DNA of 64,000 nucleotides, from contig JAFRNE010000038.1 in assembly GCA_017430325.1 (NCBI GenBank), positions 1 to 64,000 of the forward strand, given 5' to 3'. Source of the stretch: Eubacterium sp. (GTDB lineage Bacteria > Bacillota > Clostridia > Lachnospirales > Lachnospiraceae). Both the position numbers and the translations under genes were made by a program. How positions within the stretch are numbered: the first letter of the stretch is position 1; the number at the start of each line of letters is the position of its first letter. The notes beneath the pieces are model-generated. The model did no database searches, was not told where the DNA came from, and saw only the letters and a list, made by a program, of their open reading frames with translations. Positions 1 to 7,599 of this stretch are shown here, piece by piece.

Positions 1-14
1 ATTATTCTTGCCAT
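1..14 (-). CDS. Start of an unseen gene (first codons only)
   Basis: Reading leftwards, a strong ribosome binding site (AGGAGG around 20-25) lies a few bases before ATG at 14-12, followed by GCA AGA ATA. Only Met-Ala-Arg-Ile are visible, so no function can be given. Its promoter is probably the one at 316-344, and two terminator-like hairpins lie between that promoter and this start. Because the promoter overlaps a DtxR-like dyad and faces a DtxR-family gene, a metal-linked role is a reasonable guess, but it is only a guess. Confidence 0.6.
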
Positions 15-42
15 GCTTCTCCTCCTTCTCCTGGATAAAATA

Positions 43-82
43 AAAGAGCCTATTCATCATTTAAACAATGAATAAGCTCTTT
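43..82 (-). terminator. Terminator-like hairpin just before the left-edge gene
   Basis: AAAGAGC-C-TATTCAT pairs with ATGAATA-A-GCTCTTT around a 10-base loop, with one internal mismatch. On the minus strand it is followed by TTTTATTTTAT. It sits about 20 bases before the ribosome binding site of the left-edge gene, a position typical of a leader attenuator as well as of a plain terminator. Confidence 0.5.
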
Positions 83-106
83 GAGTTTATGTTATGAAAT
101 TGTTTG

Positions 107-175
107 TTATTTATCCTTGCCCACTAAAATTGAACACATACCGCATGGATGTGACTCCACGGAATAAAACCTCAC
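107..175 (-). CDS. Candidate 22-residue peptide with His-Pro-Cys-Gly-Met-Cys
   Basis: From GTG at 175-173 the frame reads VRFYSVESHPCGMCSILVGK then Asp-Lys and stop TAA at 109-107. It lies between two terminator-like hairpins in the presumed leader of the left-edge gene. The HPCGMC cluster could bind a metal, which would suit a DtxR-controlled region. Against it: a non-ATG start, no clear ribosome binding site and very short length. An overlapping minus-strand frame (ATG ATG GTG GAG ...) is also open over 29 codons. It may instead be structured leader RNA. Confidence 0.22.
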   Translation of the reverse strand: MRFYSVESHPCGMCSILVGKDK

Positions 176-224
176 TGCCTATCACTTGCTCCACCATCAT
201 ATCCGCCTCACTGCTCCGTCACGC

Positions 225-259
225 AAAAAAGAGATCCGGACTGCGGGACCCGGATCTCT
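225..259 (-). terminator. Strong intrinsic terminator
   Basis: A ten-pair stem (AGAGATCCGG with CCGGATCTCT, loop of ten bases) is followed on the minus strand by TTTTTT. Any transcript from the promoter at 316-344 meets this terminator after only about 85 bases, long before the left-edge gene. Confidence 0.85.
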
Positions 260-309
260 CGAAAAAAGTATAATGTAAGAAAACAATTTAGGGAGTATAC
301 TGTCTTACA
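225..309 (-). ncRNA. Candidate short regulatory RNA or riboswitch-like leader
   Basis: A minus-strand promoter (TTGACA at 344-339, 17-base spacer, TAAACT at 321-316) predicts a start near 309. The RNA would begin with a hairpin (TGTAAGA 309-303 with TCTTACA 280-274) and stop at the strong terminator at 225-259, giving about 85 nt. No good ORF lies inside. It could be a stand-alone metal-regulated small RNA or an attenuated leader of the gene at 1-14. The choice between these is inference. Confidence 0.35.
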
Positions 310-312
310 ACG

Positions 313-344
313 GTTAGTTTATACTAACTCTGTTTAGATGTCAA
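313..344 (-). promoter_or_regulatory. Promoter overlapped by a DtxR-like operator
   Basis: TTGACA (344-339) and TAAACT (321-316) with a 17-base spacer form a good vegetative promoter. A perfect dyad GTTAGT-TTAT-ACTAAC (313-328) covers the -10 element, so a bound repressor would block it. A further GTTAGTT lies at 353-359 towards the regulator gene. The TTAG/CTAA core resembles DtxR/IdeR boxes; the divergent DtxR-family gene at 454 is the obvious candidate ligand. Confidence 0.6.
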
Positions 345-453
345 TAACAAATGTTAGTTTTGAGCAAAATTATATTGATATAATATTCCTAAAATGCTAT
401 ACTTTTCTTTGTTGAAGAATTAAAAAATACATTTGTTATGGGGGTATTTTATA

Positions 454-822
454 ATGAAATCAAATGAATCTGCCGAGGATTATCTCGAATCCATATTAGT
501 ACTCAGTGAAAAGCTTCCTGTTGTACGTTCAGTAGATATATCTAACGATCTTGGCTACAAGAAATCAAGCATCAGTATAGCTATGAAGAATCTCCGTGCT
601 AAAAATCTTATCACAATGACCGATTCCGGCTACATCTATCTCACCGATGAAGGTAAGCGTATAGCTGAAACCGTTTATGAGAGACACAGATTCTTTACCG
701 AAATGCTTGAAAAGCTTGGTGTCGACAAGGTTATCGCTGCAAGGGATGCCTGCCGTATCGAGCATGTCATCAGTCCAGAAAGCTTCGAGGCTATAAAAAA
801 ATATTTCAACAATAACAATTAG
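454..822 (+). CDS. DtxR/MntR-family metal-dependent transcriptional regulator
   Basis: 122 residues: a winged helix-turn-helix (about 5-65) followed by a metal-binding and dimerisation domain, without the SH3-like third domain, as usual for short clostridial members. The ATG at 454 is chosen over the upstream TTG at 433 because GGGGG (440-444) lies before it and homologues start at this Met. Likely metal ligands are Asp9, His78, Cys100, Glu103 and His104. Asp9 is the MntR-type residue while Cys100 matches the DtxR/IdeR-type cysteine, so iron versus manganese cannot be decided. It probably represses the divergent promoter at 316-344. A nuclease gene follows 10 bases later. Confidence 0.88.
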   Translation: MKSNESAEDYLESILVLSEKLPVVRSVDISNDLGYKKSSISIAMKNLRAKNLITMTDSGYIYLTDEGKRIAETVYERHRFFTEMLEKLGVDKVIAARDACRIEHVISPESFEAIKKYFNNNN

Positions 823-832
823 TCTAAAAACT

Positions 833-1960
833 ATGCAGATAATTGACGAGCTTCTACCAAAGGAAAATAAGATATACGATAAATTAGAGGAGTATTACGA
901 TCCGCAGGATATCATGATGTTTGATATCGAAACAACCGGACTCAGTGCCTCCTCTTCTTTTATTTACATTATCGGCTACAATATAAAGATGGCCGACGGC
1001 TGGCATATCTTCCAGCTTTTTAATGATGACGGCGAAAGTGAGCCTGAGATTATCAGTCATTTCATGAGGGAGCTTGCCCGATACAAATATCTTATCGAGT
1101 TTAACGGCGACAGCTTTGATGTTCCTTACGTAAAGAAAAGGCTCGAACTTATCAATCGCAGGCAGGGACTTGATATACCGGATAATTTTGAGAAAGTTCA
1201 GCAGATCGATCTCTACAAGCTTATCCGTCCTTTCAAGAAGGCACTCGGTCTCGCAAATATGAAGCAGAAAACCATCGAACGTTTTCTCGGTATCGACCGT
1301 ATCGATCAGATGAACGGCGGCGAGCTTATTTACGTATATTTCAATTATCTTACAGATAAAACCGCCCACGAGCGCTCTCTTCTGCTTCAGCATAACAGAG
1401 ATGATATGGAAGGCATGTTCTTTTTGACCGATATATTTGCCCTTAAGAAGCTTTCCGAAGGACGTCTCAATTTCTCCGGTATGGAAATGATTAACAGCAA
1501 TCAGCTGAGGCTCAAGCTTTCTTTTAAACCTGAGTATGCTCTCGGACTTAGCTTTGCCGCTACAGATCCTCTTCTGATAGTTTCCGGCAAGCAAGATGAT
1601 GCTTATATTTCACTTCCTGTTTCAAAGGGCATCTTCAAATATTTCTATAAGGACTATAAGAATTATAATTACTACCCTGAGCTTGATGCCGCATATCATA
1701 AGGATCTTGCATCTACACTTACGGATTATACCTCCTGCCCTGCTAAAGCATCAAACTGTTATACAAGGCTTGAAGGCTTCTTTATCAAAAAATACGGTTT
1801 CACTGAAGGCCAGTCCTTCTTCCCTGATGATAAAGAAAGCACCGGCAAATCCGATGCTTACATAGAGCTATCCGATGAATTTCTTTCGGACACAGAGCTT
1901 CTGAATGATTATATCCGACATATTGTTCATGCTATCATGACAGGAGCCAAAACAAGATAA
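833..1960 (+). CDS. YprB-type ribonuclease H-like (DEDD) exonuclease domain protein
   Basis: 375 residues. The N-terminal half has the DEDD exonuclease fold: FDIETTGL (Asp31, Glu33), then IIGY, then EFNGDSFD near residue 100, then HNRDD near 187, consistent with a two-metal 3'-5' exonuclease site. The C-terminal part (about 220-375) is not recognised. It corresponds to the YprB group of RNase H-like proteins, whose cellular role is poorly known. It lies 10 bases after the metal regulator and no separate promoter is obvious, so the two are probably co-transcribed. There is no clear ribosome binding site, which leaves the exact start slightly uncertain. Confidence 0.8.
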   Translation: MQIIDELLPKENKIYDKLEEYYDPQDIMMFDIETTGLSASSSFIYIIGYNIKMADGWHIFQLFNDDGESEPEIISHFMRELARYKYLIEFNGDSFDVPYVKKRLELINRRQGLDIPDNFEKVQQIDLYKLIRPFKKALGLANMKQKTIERFLGIDRIDQMNGGELIYVYFNYLTDKTAHERSLLLQHNRDDMEGMFFLTDIFALKKLSEGRLNFSGMEMINSNQLRLKLSFKPEYALGLSFAATDPLLIVSGKQDDAYISLPVSKGIFKYFYKDYKNYNYYPELDAAYHKDLASTLTDYTSCPAKASNCYTRLEGFFIKKYGFTEGQSFFPDDKESTGKSDAYIELSDEFLSDTELLNDYIRHIVHAIMTGAKTR

Positions 1961-1968
1961 TAAACGAA

Positions 1969-2004
1969 ACAGCCTCATAGATAATATGAGGCTGTAGTTA
2001 TTTT
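1969..2004 (+). terminator. Intrinsic terminator after the yprB-like gene
   Basis: ACAGCCTCAT pairs with ATGAGGCTGT around a seven-base loop and is followed by AGTTATTTT. It ends the plus-strand unit and lies between two convergent genes. Confidence 0.8.
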
Positions 2005-2026
2005 GATCATGTTGATCTCGACCATT

Positions 2027-4027
2027 CTACTCAATTTCAAAAACTTCTTCCCACTCAGAGATAGTCGTATTATTATTTGTATCAAGTTTAAGTCTTACTG
2101 TGATACTGTATTTTTCTGAATCATCACCTGCACTGTCTGCAGGATCATCTTTCGTCTTATCATCCTGAGTATTATTCTTATCATCGCCGACATCCGGATA
2201 AGCATCCTGAACATTACCAGTATCATCATTCTGCCCATCTTTATCAAAGAATTGAGAATCATCACTATTAAAATCATAATTCTCAGTCAAAGGCAATCTG
2301 ACCTTAGCTGTATAACTGGTTTTTCCCTCAGTTATGCTGTAATCATTATCATATTCCAGCAGATATTTACAATCATAAGTTCCGTCAGACATTGAAACAT
2401 ATGATGATTTGATATAATTGATACATGACGGATAATCCGATAACAGAACACATCTGATCAAATATTCGTTGTCCTTCTCTGCTTTTTCACAACTGATCTG
2501 AACCTTAAGCTCCGCAATACTTCTGTCAACAGCCTCCAGAAAATCCTCTGTAGAATCTACATCTATTCCTGCCAGCTCATCCATAAGCTTTGATTTCATC
2601 TGCAGCTGAATATTAAATTCCTTATATCCCTTGCTCTCAAGAAGGGTTGGCGTGTCCGAATATAGATTCGTTCCAAGGCCGAGCCTGTCACCGGAAATCT
2701 TCACTCCCATTGCCGCAAGGGAGGTCGGAAATATATCAAAGGTTGTAAATTCACGTTTTTTATCCGGTACTTCAAGCCCCTCTGCAGGATTTATGATAGA
2801 CACATAAACCTTTCTGTCATAAGACTCGTCTATCATATAGCTCATATCCATATCCATTGTAGGATGATCACCGGTAATAATGATCGTTGTATTTTCGTAG
2901 AAGTCCTGCTCCTGACACCATTTTACAAATTCAGTCACCTGTCTGTCCGAACAGGCTATGGCATTCATATACGGATCCTCATATTTATCCTCGCATAGCC
3001 TGCAGGTATAACCATCCTCAAAATGTGTATCCACAGTCAGAAGTGTCAGATTAAAAGGCTCTTCTGATTTTGCAAGTTCAGTCAGTTCTTCTCTTGCAAA
3101 ACCGAGAAGCTTTTCATCCTCATAGCCCCAGAATACCATATAATCTTCCGGTATCTTTCCAAGTTTACGAGCATATTCATAATCATGCAGCTCATAATCA
3201 CCATGAGATGAAAAATAAATATCCCTGCCGCCGAATCTCGCATCCGAACCTATCAGGAATATATTCCTGTATCCATTCTCCTTAAGTATTTCTCCAAAGG
3301 TCTTCACAGTCGGAAAGAACTTATCCTGGGTAAACATGGAATTCCTCTGAATAGGGATAATAAGCGGCAGCCCTGCTGTATCAGCAAATATGGCACCCAT
3401 GGTCCAATCCGTTCCATACATTGAATGCGCACCGTTCAGTTCTTTACTGTCTGAGCCGGAAAAATCTTCTCCGACAGTTTCAAGCTCTGTAAGGCCCGGA
3501 ATAAGATTTACATCCATATTTCCGCCATTTTCCTTATCAGAATAGGTAACCTCCATGGACTCAAGATAAATATATATGACATTCCTCTTCTTCTCCGGAA
3601 ATGTAATCTCTACACTATCCGGATATACATAATTATCTTCGATGAAGGTCGATCTTTTATTTCTGTATTTCAGATAATCACCCAGTCCGATACGTTTCCA
3701 GACCAGACAAAGGGACACAAGGATCAAAGCCGCACCAATAAGGTCCGACGACAACAGTATCAGCTTCCTTTTTCCTTTAATCCTTAAATATAAAACTATT
3801 CCGATTGCCAGGATTATCAATGAAGGAACTACCGAAGTCAGGATAAAGGTCCCTATCATTCCGTTTCCGGTTCCTTCCAGCGGACTTTGAAGCTGAAAAA
3901 TAATACTGCCTGCAGAAAGCTTCGGCCATGTTCTCCGCACCCAAAGTGCGGTGAACAAGAGAAAGGCTCCTGCAAGCAGAATTATAAAAGTTATTAAGAT
4001 TCCCAGGATTCTAAATACTTTATTCAT
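2027..4027 (-). CDS. LTA synthase-like membrane phosphoglycerol transferase (sulfatase fold)
   Basis: 666 residues from ATG 4027; a TTG at 4036 is possible but overlaps the upstream stop. Three predicted membrane segments (about 7-30, 57-81, 89-110) precede an extracellular alkaline-phosphatase/sulfatase domain. Signature residues are Glu156 in YLES (metal) and Thr209 in TDWTM (nucleophile), with VDTH and GDHPTMD further on, the pattern of LtaS/MdoB enzymes. These move glycerol phosphate from phosphatidylglycerol to a cell-surface acceptor. The last 170 residues are acidic and unlike LtaS; this tail is rich in Asp and may bind cations or wall material. The substrate is not determined. It follows a Gln/Gly-rich membrane protein with almost no gap. 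Confidence 0.82.
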   Translation of the reverse strand: MNKVFRILGILITFIILLAGAFLLFTALWVRRTWPKLSAGSIIFQLQSPLEGTGNGMIGTFILTSVVPSLIILAIGIVLYLRIKGKRKLILLSSDLIGAALILVSLCLVWKRIGLGDYLKYRNKRSTFIEDNYVYPDSVEITFPEKKRNVIYIYLESMEVTYSDKENGGNMDVNLIPGLTELETVGEDFSGSDSKELNGAHSMYGTDWTMGAIFADTAGLPLIIPIQRNSMFTQDKFFPTVKTFGEILKENGYRNIFLIGSDARFGGRDIYFSSHGDYELHDYEYARKLGKIPEDYMVFWGYEDEKLLGFAREELTELAKSEEPFNLTLLTVDTHFEDGYTCRLCEDKYEDPYMNAIACSDRQVTEFVKWCQEQDFYENTTIIITGDHPTMDMDMSYMIDESYDRKVYVSIINPAEGLEVPDKKREFTTFDIFPTSLAAMGVKISGDRLGLGTNLYSDTPTLLESKGYKEFNIQLQMKSKLMDELAGIDVDSTEDFLEAVDRSIAELKVQISCEKAEKDNEYLIRCVLLSDYPSCINYIKSSYVSMSDGTYDCKYLLEYDNDYSITEGKTSYTAKVRLPLTENYDFNSDDSQFFDKDGQNDDTGNVQDAYPDVGDDKNNTQDDKTKDDPADSAGDDSEKYSITVRLKLDTNNNTTISEWEEVFEIE

Positions 4028-4032
4028 TATGA

Positions 4033-5175
4033 TCAATCAATTATATATTCAGGAAATACATACCATTTTCCATCGGTCTTATAGACATCAAATCTTTCAG
4101 ATTCATCATACCATTTTTCACTATAGTAGCCCTGCCCCCCTTTATACTCGAATCTGACTTTAACTCTTACTATTTCCTCAATATCTACTTTTGTACCTAA
4201 TACCGCTTTAATATATTCCTCAGATTCTTCTATCTCACTTTTTTCTGCTTTTCTGACAACTTCAGTTGTAAGATTTCTGATCTGTGTATCATCCTCAACA
4301 TGACGACAGTAGCTGTATTCATACGCTTCCTTTAAGCTGCCGACACTTTTGTTGTAGTATGTATAATCTGTACTTTTTATATATTTTTCTGCGGCGCTCT
4401 TAAGATCATCCGGCAAAGAATACTGTATCATCTTATCAACATCATGTGCAGCCCACGCCTGTAAGAATTCCTTTGCAGCTTCTTCACTCGTTTTTGCTCC
4501 TTTGCCTGACTTTCCAAATATCATAAGGATTGCGATAACTATTCCGGCTACTGCAAGTACGGAAGCAATTGAGATTATAGCAATCTTTTTACGTTTTCCT
4601 GATGTTTTAGTTCCGTTTGAAGGGCCATTCTGCCCAAACTGTGGCTGCTGAAAATACTGCTGACCATATTCAGGCATCATCATAGCCGGCTGACCAAACT
4701 GTGGCTGACCGTTGAATTGCCCCTGACCGTAAGGATTCTGACCACCAAACTGTCCCTGACCGCCGAACTGAGGCTGAACAAACTGATTCGGTCCACCAAA
4801 CTGATTCTGACCGTTGAACTGGCCACCGAATTGATTCTGGCCATTAAACTGTCCCTGTAAATAAGGATTTTGTCCACCAAATTGACTCTGGCCGAACTGA
4901 TTAAACTGTGGCTGACCACCGAACTGCCCCTGGCCAAACTGATTTTGGCCGCCAAACTGTCCCTGGTTGAACTGATTAAATTGTGGCTGACCGTCGAACT
5001 GGCCGCCGAACTGATTCTGGCCATTAAACTGTCCCTGACCAAACTGATTCTGGCCATTGAACTGACCCTGGCCATTCTGTCCGGAACCCTGTGGCCATAA
5101 ATTCTTCTCCTGACCGGATGTCTGACCATCAGCACTCTTATTTAAATCATTATTAGTAATCTGATTATTATCCAT
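4033..5175 (-). CDS. Membrane protein with Gly/Gln/Asn/Phe-rich cytoplasmic repeats
   Basis: 380 residues with a good ribosome binding site (GGGAGGAAG). Residues 30-180 are a low-complexity run of units such as GQFNGQNQF and GGQPQFNQF. One membrane helix follows (about 197-219, preceded by GKRKK), so the repeats are probably cytoplasmic. The extracellular 160 residues resemble the small cystatin/NTF2-like DUF4878 type of domain, though I cannot assign it firmly. The same repeats-helix-domain layout is common in clostridial membrane proteins. Its stop overlaps the possible TTG start of the LTA synthase-like gene, suggesting translational coupling. Function unknown. Confidence 0.75.
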   Translation of the reverse strand: MDNNQITNNDLNKSADGQTSGQEKNLWPQGSGQNGQGQFNGQNQFGQGQFNGQNQFGGQFDGQPQFNQFNQGQFGGQNQFGQGQFGGQPQFNQFGQSQFGGQNPYLQGQFNGQNQFGGQFNGQNQFGGPNQFVQPQFGGQGQFGGQNPYGQGQFNGQPQFGQPAMMMPEYGQQYFQQPQFGQNGPSNGTKTSGKRKKIAIISIASVLAVAGIVIAILMIFGKSGKGAKTSEEAAKEFLQAWAAHDVDKMIQYSLPDDLKSAAEKYIKSTDYTYYNKSVGSLKEAYEYSYCRHVEDDTQIRNLTTEVVRKAEKSEIEESEEYIKAVLGTKVDIEEIVRVKVRFEYKGGQGYYSEKWYDESERFDVYKTDGKWYVFPEYIID

Positions 5176-5293
5176 GTAAACTTCCTCCCCAAGCCATAAA
5201 CCATTTGATCTATCAGCTCATTTAATACATTATATGAGAATACTCTCCCTATATGATGATACTCTCGATAATAATAAATTGCAATTATATTTA

Positions 5294-6434
5294 TTAACTT
5301 TCGTGCTCCTTCGTCAGGTTTCTCAGCCATATTTCTCTCTTCAGCCAGAAATGGAATATTGTGACCTTCACTATATCAAGCAACTTGATAATGAGATACA
5401 TCATGACCGGTCCGATCTTAGTGAAGATGGCCAGAGAAAATACAAGCGGTACTATCAGCGTCGTTGAGAATCCAACACCCACCATTATTATTCCCATCAC
5501 AGCCGCACCGGAAAGCATCCAGGTCTTCTCCTGCCGTACCTTCTTCAGATTACCTTCTCCAAGCGATTTACCGATGATAACTCCTGTTGCCGAATATATT
5601 CCTCCGAAAGCTACAAAGAAGAGATTTGCAATAGTAAAGCTTGATGACATGCCTGAAACAACATCTGCACCGCCTCTTCCGTTATAGAGAGCCGTCATTA
5701 TGGTCTCTGAGAATATCCAGACCATCTCACAGAAAAGCACCATGGCGCATTTCTTCAGCATCTCTTTAAACAGCTTCCTGTTGACGCGTATCAGATCCTT
5801 TAGTTTGACAGCAAAATCAGGTTTTTTCTTTATATAAACGATAATAAATAAAAGCAGTTCCAGCATTCTGGCAATAACTGTCGCTATGGCTGTTCCCTTC
5901 ACCTCTAGTCTTGGCAATCCAAAATGGCCGTAGATCAGAAGATAATTAAACAGTGTATTTGTCAGTGTTGCAATTATCGTAATAATAAGCGGTATCTTAA
6001 CCTCGCCCATATCACGAAGAGAGCTGGCTATACATACCGAGATCGTCATCGGAATCCCTACAAAGAACATGATTCGGAAATACAACGCACACTAAGATAT
6101 ACGGCACAGCGGCTGCCAGCCCCATGGCAAGCTTAAAGCGAAACGCCTGCTGCATTCCGCTTTTATCCTTTGCGCCGAAAAACTGCGTCAGAAAAATGCC
6201 GCCCGAGGTGCATATCGTATTTACGTATACCATAAATATGAAAAGCACCTGTCCGGCAACATTAACTCCCGACATACATATGTCTCCAAGTCCTGAGACC
6301 ATGAAATTGTCAATAAGTGACACCAGGCTCTGTATGAGCTGCTGCACCATTATCGGCACCGCTATCGCAAGCGCCCCTTTATAAAACTTTGCCGAGCCGA
6401 ATAAACTGTTGCGGCTATTTTCTTTAACTAACAT
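5294..6434 (-). pseudogene. Decayed MATE-family multidrug efflux transporter
   Basis: Two frames together encode one MATE transporter. The N-terminal part (6434 to about 6075) contains the typical VPIMVQQLIQSLVSLIDNFM region; the C-terminal part (about 6085-5294) resumes at YFRIMFFVGIPM in another frame. By comparison with the family about 25 residues (end of one helix and its loop) are missing at the junction together with a frameshift. A second, in-frame loss of roughly 60 residues is apparent between VPLVF and FTKIGPVMMY near the C-terminus. What remains totals about 380 residues instead of about 450. It could not make a normal 12-helix pump. Its promoter (6511-6539) still looks good. Confidence 0.85.
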
Positions 6435-6510
6435 ATTTATTATTTATGCTTTCCCGGTTCTTTATTCATAGTCTTATTAGCGTTTTTGTTCACATTTTGT
6501 GCATGAACAT

Positions 6511-6539
6511 TTATCAAATAAAGCATAACAAAAGTGCAA
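6511..6539 (-). promoter_or_regulatory. Promoter of the MATE pseudogene
   Basis: TTGCAC (6539-6534), 17-base spacer, TGATAA (6516-6511). The stretch from -38 to -10 is nearly identical to the promoter region of the giant gene at 53875-53903, including most of the spacer. Confidence 0.55.
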
Positions 6540-6597
6540 CAAAACCATAGATATCAAACAGTTTCCATAAAGGAGTAGGCGTGTTTACAAAGATTAA

Positions 6598-6745
6598 AAA
6601 GAAGCTTATAAAAACATCTATGAATATATTGAGTACTGATATAATCGACAGAGAACTTACAGTAGTTTAGGCTACAAGACACCAGCTGCAGTTCATGCAG
6701 AAGATGCGGCGTAAAGTCGCACTTTTGGTGTCCACTTTATTGACT
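6598..6745 (+). mobile_element. Fossil of an IS3-family transposase (OrfB C-terminus) with its end
   Basis: Frame 6598-6714 reads KEAYKNIYEYIEY, a TGA stop, then YNRQRTYSSLGYKTPA and VHAEDAA before its natural stop. This is the well-known C-terminal motif of IS3-type integrase-core transposases. Another stop (TAA 6595-6597) lies just upstream in the same frame, and the rest of the transposase is absent. GTGTCCACTTTATTGACT (6728-6745) beyond the stop looks like the right terminal repeat of such an element; no left end was found. It adjoins the decayed MATE gene. Confidence 0.75.
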
Positions 6746-6785
6746 TAAGATCAAGTTAATATTTCGAAGATGAGCAAATAAAAAT

Positions 6786-6858
6786 CGGTCTCATAGTCAA
6801 CTATATGACTACGAAACCGAAACGCCCTTGTATACTAACTCATAAATAGTTCGTATAC
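6786..6858 (-). terminator. Tandem hairpins ending the tmRNA transcript
   Basis: On the minus strand the tmRNA 3' end is followed first by an 11-pair hairpin (6830-6858, one mismatch) and then by a 13-pair hairpin (6786-6819, two G-U pairs) with ATTTTTATTT after it. The second is a normal intrinsic terminator. Confidence 0.7.
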
Positions 6859-6869
6859 TTATTTTTTAG

Positions 6870-7211
6870 TGGACCTGACGGGGTTCGAACCCGTGTCCAG
6901 AAACCCTTCCGTTACAACCTCTCCCATCACAGACTAGTGTTTTAACATTCCCTCCACTGCACATCCACTGTCAGATTTGCAGTTTTAGTAGCTTCATGGG
7001 TTCTTTTCCATTCTCAAAGCTTTGAACGAAAAGTGCTCCGCAGGTTCGATGCCAGATTCCGAAGCAGCGGATGACTCCGGGCTGACAGCTGCCATTAGGC
7101 AGCGATTGCTAATTCTTTATCAGCGTTTATTTTTTTCCGAGTTTTAACGTGGTCCCGGACCACGGATGGCTGTCATAAGTTCTAGATCCCTGTCGAAGCC
7201 AATTCAGGCCC
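6870..7211 (-). ncRNA. ssrA: Transfer-messenger RNA (tmRNA)
   Basis: About 342 nt. The 5' end GGGCCTGAATTGGCTTCGACAG (7211 leftwards) and the 3' end GGTTCGAACCCCGTCAGGTCCA form the tRNA-like half: GGGCCTG pairs with CAGGTCC and the T-arm is clear. CCA is not encoded. The tag reading frame ends at the TAA at 7097-7095 and its visible C-terminus is NADKELAIAA, matching the small hydrophobic AA end that marks proteins for proteolysis; the resume codon is not certain. Together with SmpB it rescues stalled ribosomes. It is placed directly downstream of smpB and rnr, its two functional partners. Confidence 0.95.
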
Positions 7212-7222
7212 TTATATATCGA

Positions 7223-7531
7223 CTATTCTGCATCGGTACTTGTTGCAAATGTGATACCGGTATAAAGATCAGAATAGTTTTCTACCCAGTAGCTGTCAAG
7301 CCAGCTGTTCAGATCGTCGGCACTGACGTATTTTGCTGCTTCAGCAGCCTTAGCATCCTCTTTCTTTTTATTCTCTTTATAAATCTTTCTGCCAAGAGGA
7401 ACACCTATCATTGCTCCGAGAGCTATCGCTGCAAGAAATATAGCGATAGTCTGCTTAATCTTCTTTCTTCTCTTAGTTTTTTCCCTGTTCTTTTTTTCTT
7501 CTTTATATCTGTCTACCTTCTGCTGGCTCAT
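7223..7531 (-). CDS. Small membrane protein of unknown function between smpB and ssrA
   Basis: 102 residues with a ribosome binding site (AAGGGG). A highly basic N-terminus (KEEKKNREKTKRRKK, about 10-25) precedes one membrane helix (about 28-47), followed by a charged linker and a short C-terminal domain with several aromatic residues. The positive-inside rule puts the N-terminus in the cytoplasm. It ends 12 bases before the tmRNA 5' end. I do not recognise the family. Its place inside the ribosome-rescue locus may be coincidence. Confidence 0.7.
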   Translation of the reverse strand: MSQQKVDRYKEEKKNREKTKRRKKIKQTIAIFLAAIALGAMIGVPLGRKIYKENKKKEDAKAAEAAKYVSADDLNSWLDSYWVENYSDLYTGITFATSTDAE

Positions 7532-7599
7532 TCGTCTAACCCCTTCAAAGTAAAATATTGATCATATAAAGTATAACACTCAGTATATATCTGTGCAAA

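Noticed and set aside
884-1594. A 236-codon minus-strand ORF
   Set aside because: It lies antisense to the clear YprB-type nuclease and has no binding site or family match.
4680-5135. Long ORFs on both strands over the Gln-rich repeat
   Set aside because: They are shadows of the GQFNGQ repeat in the gene at 4033-5175.
6581-6670. A 29-codon GTG ORF with a good AAGGAG site
   Set aside because: It overlaps the IS3 transposase fossil in another frame, is Lys-rich by AT bias and lacks family features.
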